A DNA stretch of 11,414 nucleotides from contig CANGCZ010000035.1 in assembly GCA_947452325.1 (NCBI GenBank), positions 1 through 11,414 of the forward strand, given 5' to 3'. The stretch is from Comamonadaceae bacterium (GTDB taxonomy: Bacteria > Pseudomonadota > Gammaproteobacteria > Burkholderiales > Burkholderiaceae_C). This document shows, piece after piece, positions 6,777 through 11,414 of the stretch (the first letter of the stretch is position 1; each line of letters opens with the position of its first letter). The notes beneath the pieces are model-generated. The model made no database searches. It saw only the letters and a program-made list of their open reading frames with translations, and was not told the origin of the DNA. A program made the position numbers and the translations under genes.

Positions 6777-7571
6777 TCAATTTTGGTGCCAAAAAGGCGT
6801 GCCAATCAATGGCGTGCTGGCCTGCGCTGTTTCTTGGGCTTGCATCACACCACCCAGAAAAGCATCTCTGCCGGCTTTGACGGCCAAGGCAAACGCATGC
6901 GCCATGTTCACCGGGTTGTTTGCCAGTGCCACTGCCGTATTGAGCAACACCGCGTCGTAACCCCATTCCATGACCTGACAGGCGTGCGACGGTAAGCCCA
7001 GCCCTGCATCCACGATCAGTGGCACGCTCAATCTTTCGCGCAACATGCGCATGGCATAAGGATTGACTGGGCCTTTGCCAGTGCCAATAGGTGCGGCCCA
7101 CGGCATGACAGCTTGACAACCGACATCTACCAGACGCTGACACAACACCAGATCTTCAGTGCAATAAGGCAGCACCTTGAAACCTGCTTTGACAAGTTGT
7201 TCGGCGGCAGCGGGAAGATTGACTGTGTCCGGCTGCAAGCTGTAGTCGTCACCAATCAATTCCAGTTTCAACCAATCGGTTTCAAACAATTCGCGTGCCA
7301 TTTCTGCGGTGGTGATCACCTCTTGAATGCTGTGGCATCCAGCGGTGTTAGGTAGCACCGGAACTTTCATGTCGCGCAACAAATTCCAAAATGCAGGCGA
7401 TGTTTCAGCATGGGCTGTCTGACGACGTAGCGACGCGGTCAACATGGCTGGTTCCGCCAACTGCACAGCATCGGCCAGCATCTGCGGCGACGGGTAACGC
7501 GAGGTACCCAGCAGCAAACGGCTGTTGAATGTTTCGCCGTACAAAACCAGTGGATCGGTGTGTGTGTTCAA
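6777..7571 (-). CDS. thiG: Thiazole synthase
   Basis: A 264-residue TIM-barrel enzyme that builds the thiazole phosphate ring from deoxyxylulose phosphate, dehydroglycine (made here by ThiO) and sulfur carried on ThiS thiocarboxylate. Diagnostic blocks are SRLLLGTSRYPS (17-28), PNTAGC (74-79), WLKLELIGDDYSLQPDT (100-116, with Lys102 as the expected Schiff-base lysine), VLPYCTED (133-140), MPWAAPIGTGKG (156-167; usual form MPLGAPIGSG), VDAGLGLPS (187-195) and VLLNTAVA (208-215). Full length. The start is TTG at 7571, one base after the thiS stop, with AGGAGG five bases upstream; no ATG in frame occurs before residue 31, which would remove the first strand. Followed by thiE after 11 bases. Confidence 0.95.
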   Translation of the reverse strand: MNTHTDPLVLYGETFNSRLLLGTSRYPSPQMLADAVQLAEPAMLTASLRRQTAHAETSPAFWNLLRDMKVPVLPNTAGCHSIQEVITTAEMARELFETDWLKLELIGDDYSLQPDTVNLPAAAEQLVKAGFKVLPYCTEDLVLCQRLVDVGCQAVMPWAAPIGTGKGPVNPYAMRMLRERLSVPLIVDAGLGLPSHACQVMEWGYDAVLLNTAVALANNPVNMAHAFALAVKAGRDAFLGGVMQAQETAQASTPLIGTPFWHQN

Positions 7572-7582
7572 TTCATCCTCCT
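7569..7582 (-). promoter_or_regulatory. thiG ribosome binding site overlapping the thiS Gly-Gly codons
   Basis: On the minus strand AGGAGG (7582-7577) precedes the TTG start of thiG (7571-7569) by five bases. Almost all of it lies in the last two codons of thiS, GGA GGA (7581-7576), which encode the essential C-terminal Gly-Gly. An out-of-frame ATG AAT TGA (7576-7568) sits between the two and spans the TTG. This site decides the thiG start. Confidence 0.75.
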
Positions 7583-7785
7583 GTGACCGGCACGATCAAT
7601 TCGATCTTGTCACCGTCATGCAATGCATGGCTGGCGTAATTTTTTTTCGACACAAACTGCATGTTCACAGCCGCTGCAAATGGCGGTTTGACCGCGGCCT
7701 GAGCAATCGCATCCGACAAATACGCCGGTGCACTTAGTGTGGTGACAACTTGGTTGACCCAAACTTGAATCTGCTGCGTGTCCAT
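7573..7785 (-). CDS. thiS: Sulfur carrier protein ThiS
   Basis: A 70-residue protein with the size and C-terminal Gly-Gly (VPVTGG) of the ubiquitin-like sulfur carrier. Its C-terminal glycine is adenylated (normally by ThiF, not found in this window) and turned into a thiocarboxylate that hands sulfur to ThiG. The beta-grasp pattern is visible, including FVSKKNYASHALHDGDKIEL (44-63), equivalent to the usual 'vp r s x w x x x x L x d G D x i E'. The start is one base after the thiO stop (TGA C ATG), with no strong Shine-Dalgarno, so it is probably translationally coupled to thiO. Only one base separates its stop from the thiG start. Confidence 0.9.
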   Translation of the reverse strand: MDTQQIQVWVNQVVTTLSAPAYLSDAIAQAAVKPPFAAAVNMQFVSKKNYASHALHDGDKIELIVPVTGG

Positions 7786-7786
7786 G

Positions 7787-8866
7787 TCAGTGTGTAGGTG
7801 AAAGTGAAAAACGGTCGACCAATGAAGTATCGCCTTGCATCAAACCCAGTGTTGCATCGAGCATGGCGGGTGCAATCAAAAAACCGTGGCGATAAAGCCC
7901 GTTGATTTGCAAGCAACGCTCAGACACGCGTCGAATTTCGGGCAGATTATTTTTCAGCGCAGGGCGCAGTTGCGTGTTGATCTCAAGAATGCGCGCCTCT
8001 GCAAAACCGCTGTGAAGGCTGTAAGCAGCACTCAGCAATTCCAAGGTCGAGCGCACACTGGCTTCAGACGTGTCATCGCTCTCAATTTCAGTGGCGCCAA
8101 TCACATACACATGCTCTGGTTTGGGCGCTATGTACAGCGGGTAACGCGGATGCACCAGACGTACCGGTCGTTGTATGTTGACCTCTGGGGCAAACAAACG
8201 GATCACTTCACCGCGCACTCCGCGCAACTGGGACCAGTCATACGATGCGCCAATGCCACGACAGTCAAACACCCAGCTGTTTGACTGCTGGCTTTGGGCT
8301 ATGACATCTTCCAATTGCTGCGGGCTGTGCCAATGCAGGCCAACCTGAAGCTGTTGCAAGGACTGCAGCAAGCCTGCCAATAACTGACGGTTGTCCAGTT
8401 GGCCTTCACCCGGCAAAAACAAACCCTGGTTGAATTTGTCAGACAGCTCAGGCTCTAGCACTTGTAAACGTTCACGGTCAGTGTTTTGCGGGCTGCATGA
8501 TTCAGGCAGTTGCTTGCAATTGATGCGCAATTTATCCACCAACATGCGGGCTTGCAAAGCATCTTGCCTGTGCCACAGCATCAGTGTGCCTTGCTGCTGA
8601 AAAAATACCGGCGCAGGCAGTTGTTGAATCAACACCGGCCACCGTGCCAAGCTGTATTGCCCCATGTCTACCACCGGCCATTCGGTGATGGCAGATTCAG
8701 CCAACGGTGCCAGCATGGAGGCCGCCACGCGAGCGGCCGCACCCTTGCCGTCTTCGCCACTTGCCTCATGCACGGTAACGCTGTGTCCCGCTGTGGCCAG
8801 TGCGTGCGCCAGCAAGCGACCCATCAAGCCAGCGCCTAACACCACGCAATGCAAGCGATCAGCCAT
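7787..8866 (-). CDS. thiO: Glycine oxidase, FAD-dependent (ThiO)
   Basis: A 359-residue flavoprotein of the DAO/glycine-oxidase family that oxidises glycine with oxygen to dehydroglycine (iminoacetate) for ThiG, replacing the ThiH tyrosine lyase used by anaerobes and enterics. The FAD-binding Rossmann motif is VVLGAGLMGRLLA (8-20, G-A-G-L-M-G). AARVAASMLAPLAE (44-57) matches the family's 'saaAGMLAP' segment. GVRGEVIRL (216-224) and VYVIGATEIESDD (253-265) match later flavin-site segments. NGLYRHGFLIAPAM (322-335) matches the C-terminal 'GlyrnGilLaP' block. The start at 8866 has GGAG eight bases upstream. The frame is open to 8941, but the extra 25 residues would overlap thiD and lie before the Rossmann start, so they were left out. 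First gene of the thiOSGE operon; presence suggests aerobic thiamin synthesis. Confidence 0.93.
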   Translation of the reverse strand: MADRLHCVVLGAGLMGRLLAHALATAGHSVTVHEASGEDGKGAAARVAASMLAPLAESAITEWPVVDMGQYSLARWPVLIQQLPAPVFFQQQGTLMLWHRQDALQARMLVDKLRINCKQLPESCSPQNTDRERLQVLEPELSDKFNQGLFLPGEGQLDNRQLLAGLLQSLQQLQVGLHWHSPQQLEDVIAQSQQSNSWVFDCRGIGASYDWSQLRGVRGEVIRLFAPEVNIQRPVRLVHPRYPLYIAPKPEHVYVIGATEIESDDTSEASVRSTLELLSAAYSLHSGFAEARILEINTQLRPALKNNLPEIRRVSERCLQINGLYRHGFLIAPAMLDATLGLMQGDTSLVDRFSLSPTH

Positions 8867-8921
8867 GGCTAGCTCTCCATCGCGAGATGTGGTCGTGTCC
8901 GTGTTGTTGATAATGCGCACC

Positions 8922-9767
8922 ATGCAAAACATCAGTTTCACAAATCAATACGCGCGCGTGCTGAGCATCGCCGGTTCCGACAGTGGCGGCGGCGCTGGCA
9001 TCCAAGCCGATTTGAAAACCTTTGCCGCTTTGGGGTGCTACGGAATGACAGCCATCACCGCCTTGACCGCGCAAAACACCACGGGTGTGCAAGCCATTCA
9101 CGGTGTGCCGGCGGCTTTTTTGAAAACGCAGTTGCAATCGGTGCTTGACGATATAGGGGTCGATGCGGTCAAGATCGGCATGTTGCATTCGCCTGAGGTC
9201 GTCGAAGTCGTGGCTTGGGCGATTGATCACTACAAATTGAAGCAAGTGGTGCTCGACCCGGTCATGGTGGCCACCAGCGGAGACAGATTGATCGCGCAGG
9301 AAACCGTGTCTGTGTTGGTCAGCGAGTTGTTTCCTCGCGTGCAACTGGTCACACCCAATCTGGATGAAGCCGGTCTTTTGTTGAACCAATCCTTGAGTGC
9401 CGTGGGTGAATTGCAACCGGCAGCCCAAGCTTTGCTTGGTATGGGCGCCAAGGCGGTATTGCTCAAAGGCGGGCATTTGTCCGGCGATGTATTGCACGAC
9501 GTTTTGCAAACCCAAGGACAGCAAGCTGTGGTGTACGAGGGCACACGTATTCACAGCCATAACGTGCACGGCACGGGTTGTACGTTGTCCTCGGCGATTG
9601 CCGCACACATGGCCTTGGGCAAGCACTTGACCGACGCAGTGGCGTCTGCCAGAGCGTTCATACGCCAAGCGATAGCCGATGGTGCGAGCGTGAAAACCGG
9701 TCAGGGTCATGGCCCGCTTAACCATGGTTTTGCGCCCCAAGTCATGCATGTGAAACCGATGCCGTAG
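8922..9767 (+). CDS. thiD: Hydroxymethylpyrimidine / HMP-phosphate kinase
   Basis: A 281-residue ribokinase-fold enzyme that phosphorylates HMP and then HMP-P to the pyrophosphate used by ThiE. Motifs are SIAGSDSGGGAGIQADLKTF (15-34), CYGMTAITALTAQNT (39-53), VKIGML (83-88), VVLDPVMVATSG (109-120), LVTPNLDEAGLL (142-153), LLKGGH (180-185) and HGTGCTLSSAIAAH (216-229), whose GTGC loop carries the anion hole and Cys220. The start is uncertain: ATG at 8922 gives a normal lead-in, ATG at 8913 adds three residues, and neither has a good Shine-Dalgarno. The long open frame upstream (to 8664) lies antisense to thiO and is not used. It is divergent from thiO with 55 bases between them, and converges with the permease gene, overlapping its 3' end by 26 bases. 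No ThiE fusion is present. Confidence 0.93.
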   Translation: MQNISFTNQYARVLSIAGSDSGGGAGIQADLKTFAALGCYGMTAITALTAQNTTGVQAIHGVPAAFLKTQLQSVLDDIGVDAVKIGMLHSPEVVEVVAWAIDHYKLKQVVLDPVMVATSGDRLIAQETVSVLVSELFPRVQLVTPNLDEAGLLLNQSLSAVGELQPAAQALLGMGAKAVLLKGGHLSGDVLHDVLQTQGQQAVVYEGTRIHSHNVHGTGCTLSSAIAAHMALGKHLTDAVASARAFIRQAIADGASVKTGQGHGPLNHGFAPQVMHVKPMP

Positions 9768-11001
9768 CCGGACGGGTCAACCAGCCTAGCAGCAGCGTGA
9801 CACACAGGCTAGGCAATGCAGAACCCCATTGAGGCGCAAACTGTGCGCAGGCATGAAACACCGCAACGCCTGCTAGCCAAGCGCCGGCCGCAGCCCAATC
9901 CACTTTGTGCGAATGCGCCACCGCTGTACTGATACCCAATCTGCCCAGGATCACACCGAACAGCGGGACAAACACTGAACTCAGCATCAACAAAAACGGT
10001 TCCAGGCTGTGCATGGGCAAAAACACAGCAAGCACAGTGCAAAGCACGGCGATACCCAAGCCCCAAGCGCGCGCACTCAAGCCGGACCACAGGCTGTGGC
10101 TGTTCACCGCTGCCGAATACACATCTCCGTAAGCGTTATCGATTTCATCCAACAAAATCAAACCCAAGGCAAGCAAACCGCCTTGCGCCAGTAACAAGGT
10201 ATTGACCAGGTTGGCATCGGGAGCAGACACGCTGACCACCATCACACCCAAGGCATAACACCAGATATTGGCAATCGCATAGCCGAACCAACTGCCGCTC
10301 ATGGCGCTGCGACCGTTTTTACCGTGACGCGCATAGTCAGCGATCAAGGGCAACCAGGACACAGGCATGGCTATCACCAAGTCGACCGCAGACAAAAAGC
10401 CCATTTCGCCGGTGCTTGGTTTTTCCCAAAAGGCTTGCAGGCCTTGCGCTTGCAACAATTCCAAAAACTGCCAACTCAGCCAAAGCAGCGATAACACCAC
10501 CAGCGGCAGACCAAAGCGGCTGACAAAACTGCGCACCAGACCGAGCATGGAACTGGTCATCAGCAGCGTCAACACGGCACCCCAAACCAGGGTTGTGAGT
10601 AAGGGTGAAGACCAGGCGCTGTCGCCCGCCATGGCCAAGGTGCCATCGCGCATCACCACCAACTCAAACGTGGTCCAGCCTATCAATTGAACAATGTTGA
10701 GCAACACAGGCAGTCGTGCAAAAGCGCTGCCGAACACCTGGTGCATCAAGCCGGCGCTGGACAATCCGCTGTCGCAACCGATTTTGGCCACCCAAGCAAG
10801 CAGACCGGCCCCGAGCAGCGAGCCGATCACGATAGCGAGTAACGCAGATTGCGTACCCATGCCAGGCACTAAATACGCGCCAATTTGTATCACCAGCAGA
10901 CCCACGCCCAGGCTAAACCAAAGCGAGGCGTGCGCATACCAATTAAAAACCCGTTGCTCGTCGCTCACGGGTGTCAAAGATTCATTGCTTGTGTGTGCCA
11001 T
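9742..11001 (-). CDS. cytX: NCS1-family permease, CytX type (probable HMP/pyrimidine transporter)
   Basis: A 419-residue polytopic membrane protein with about 12 hydrophobic segments spread from residue 24 to 409. It belongs to the nucleobase:cation symporter-1 family: WYAHASLWFSLGV (21-33), GWTTFELVV (108-116), PLIADYARHGKNGR (218-231) and DEIDNAYGDVYSAAVN (285-300) match the family's conserved blocks. A TPP riboswitch just upstream and thiD next door point to uptake of hydroxymethylpyrimidine rather than cytosine or allantoin; CytX is the name used for such permeases. The start ATG at 11001 has GGAA six bases upstream and follows the riboswitch by 60 bases. A longer reading from 11058 begins inside the leader hairpin and is rejected. 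The 3' end overlaps thiD by 26 bases in opposite orientation. Confidence 0.88.
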   Translation of the reverse strand: MAHTSNESLTPVSDEQRVFNWYAHASLWFSLGVGLLVIQIGAYLVPGMGTQSALLAIVIGSLLGAGLLAWVAKIGCDSGLSSAGLMHQVFGSAFARLPVLLNIVQLIGWTTFELVVMRDGTLAMAGDSAWSSPLLTTLVWGAVLTLLMTSSMLGLVRSFVSRFGLPLVVLSLLWLSWQFLELLQAQGLQAFWEKPSTGEMGFLSAVDLVIAMPVSWLPLIADYARHGKNGRSAMSGSWFGYAIANIWCYALGVMVVSVSAPDANLVNTLLLAQGGLLALGLILLDEIDNAYGDVYSAAVNSHSLWSGLSARAWGLGIAVLCTVLAVFLPMHSLEPFLLMLSSVFVPLFGVILGRLGISTAVAHSHKVDWAAAGAWLAGVAVFHACAQFAPQWGSALPSLCVTLLLGWLTRPATASVSHA

Positions 11002-11032
11002 CTGTTTTCCAAAAAGAATGGCAGTTCGGCGA

Positions 11033-11064
11033 GACCCTTTTATGCAGTGGAGTTGCATCGGATC
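11033..11064 (-). promoter_or_regulatory. Leader hairpin after the TPP aptamer (possible expression platform)
   Basis: Directly after the 3' strand of the aptamer's closing stem, the leader can fold GATCC (11064-11060) against GGGTC (11037-11033; one G-U pair), with an inner stem ATGCA (11058-11054) against TGCAT (11046-11042). No T-run follows, so it does not look like an intrinsic terminator. Control of translation initiation or of Rho access would fit better. Seen by eye only. Confidence 0.35.
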
Positions 11065-11147
11065 GTGCTTCCCTGCGCGAGGATTACCTCAATCAGGTTC
11101 AAAGGGACTTTCTCAGCCTCGGTATGAAAACCTCAGCACCCCCAGCG
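11062..11147 (-). ncRNA. TPP riboswitch (THI element) upstream of cytX
   Basis: Read on the minus strand, the segment starts with GGGGGTGCTGAGG, continues with the core GGCTGAGAAAGTCC (CTGAGA is the invariant HMP-binding bulge), then TTGAACCTGATTGAGGTAAT and CCTCGCGCAGGGAAGCAC. These match the TPP riboswitch consensus in order (GGGGTGC, CTGAGA, CCCTTTGAACCTGAT, GxTAATxC, GCGxAGGGAA). The closing stem P1 is GTGCT pairing with AGCAC (11069-11065). The pyrophosphate-sensing arm is the CCTGAT...GGTAATCC...GCAGGGAA part. It lies 60 bases upstream of the permease start and 53 bases downstream of the reductase stop. When TPP is bound it should lower expression of the permease. Confidence 0.93.
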
Positions 11148-11201
11148 GGCTTGTCTTTCAACAAGAATCTGCATTATGCAACGAGCCAGTGCGCTCAGGC
11201 C

Positions 11202-11414
11202 TCAAACGCCCATTAGACGGTGTAACCGCGGTGACGCTGTGGTGTATTCGAGCGGGATTTTTTGGTCTGGGCGCAAATAGGCAGCAGCACCGAATGCGGC
11301 CAGTGTGGCTTCGTGAAAACCACTGACGATGAGTTTGCGTTTGCCCGGGTAAGTGTTGATATCGCCAACCGCAAAAATGCCGGGCGCACTGGTGCTGAAG
11401 TTTTCGGTATTGAC
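11202..11414 (-). CDS. Ferredoxin--NADP+ reductase, thioredoxin-reductase-like, C-terminal part (truncated by the window edge)
   Basis: Only the last 70 residues are in the window; the 5' part lies beyond 11414. The visible chain begins VNTENFSTSAPGIFAVGDIN, continues TYPGKRKLIVSGFHEATLA (about 21-39), and ends TTASPRLHRLMGV. GIFAVGD is the conserved FAD-binding segment near the C-terminus of two-domain pyridine-nucleotide flavoproteins. The TYPGK-x-KLI-x-SGFHEA stretch and the TTxSPxLHxxxGV tail are typical of the TrxB-like ferredoxin/flavodoxin--NADP+ reductases of Burkholderiales and other groups, which pass electrons between NADPH and ferredoxin or flavodoxin. It is on the same strand as cytX, with the riboswitch between them. 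No terminator is obvious after it, so some read-through into the riboswitch leader is possible. Confidence 0.85.
   Translation of the reverse strand, partial: VNTENFSTSAPGIFAVGDINTYPGKRKLIVSGFHEATLAAFGAAAYLRPDQKIPLEYTTASPRLHRLMGV

Noticed and set aside
6766..7143. Upstream extension of the thiE frame into thiG
   Set aside because: It overlaps the thiG coding sequence on the same strand in another frame, and its translation looks like shadow sequence. A start at 6765 just after the thiG stop is more natural.
8664..8912. Upstream extension of the thiD frame
   Set aside because: It is antisense to thiO and precedes the usual ThiD N-terminus by over 80 residues without family resemblance.
8859..9749. 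A 296-codon open frame on the minus strand
   Set aside because: It is antisense to thiD, whose motifs are unmistakable. The translation is rich in His, Arg and Gln as expected from a shadow frame.
11173..11178. CATAAT on the minus strand as a -10 box for cytX
   Set aside because: Placed well (26 bases before the riboswitch) and inside the palindrome TGCATAATGCA, but no -35-like hexamer lies 16-18 bases upstream, so it was not listed as a promoter.
10694..11326. A 210-codon open frame on the plus strand
   Set aside because: It runs antisense through cytX, the TPP riboswitch and the reductase gene. No motif supports it.

Overview
The window looks like chromosomal DNA from a Gram-negative bacterium, most likely a betaproteobacterium of the order Burkholderiales. 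This is inferred from the thiO-thiS-thiG-thiE gene order, the thioredoxin-reductase-like ferredoxin--NADP+ reductase at the right edge, and the outer-membrane protein. The genus cannot be fixed from the sequence alone. No tRNA, rRNA, CRISPR array, insertion sequence or prophage gene was seen.

Left part (1-1245): a small secreted protein of unknown function lies in AT-rich DNA. A 204-base gap follows, holding a 13-bp perfect hairpin, a direct repeat and overlapping inverted repeats. Next is a PaaI-type hotdog thioesterase. Both genes are on the plus strand.

Middle (1246-5841, minus strand): a three-gene operon runs MMPL/RND-type inner-membrane transporter, periplasmic LolA-like carrier, outer-membrane beta-barrel. 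Each junction is a stop/start overlap (ATGA, then TGATG or GTGA), so the three proteins are probably made in step. Together they could span the envelope and move a hydrophobic or lipid substrate. No substrate can be read from the sequence. A candidate promoter lies just upstream.

Right part (5842-11414): a thiamin block. Minus-strand thiO-thiS-thiG-thiE makes the thiazole moiety and joins it to the pyrimidine. The divergent plus-strand thiD phosphorylates hydroxymethylpyrimidine (HMP). A minus-strand NCS1 permease of the CytX type, converging on thiD, has a clear TPP riboswitch in its leader and probably imports HMP or a related pyrimidine. The window contains no thiC and no thiF. ThiD and CytX together supply a salvage branch for the pyrimidine half, and ThiOSG plus ThiE supply the rest. 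The last 213 bases hold the C-terminal end of a ferredoxin--NADP+ reductase.

The most unusual points are the translationally coupled transporter-carrier-barrel operon, ThiE's extra N-terminal domain of about 100 residues, the TTG start of thiG whose Shine-Dalgarno sequence is also the Gly-Gly codons of thiS, and a thiOSGE operon that shows no TPP riboswitch although the neighbouring permease has one.
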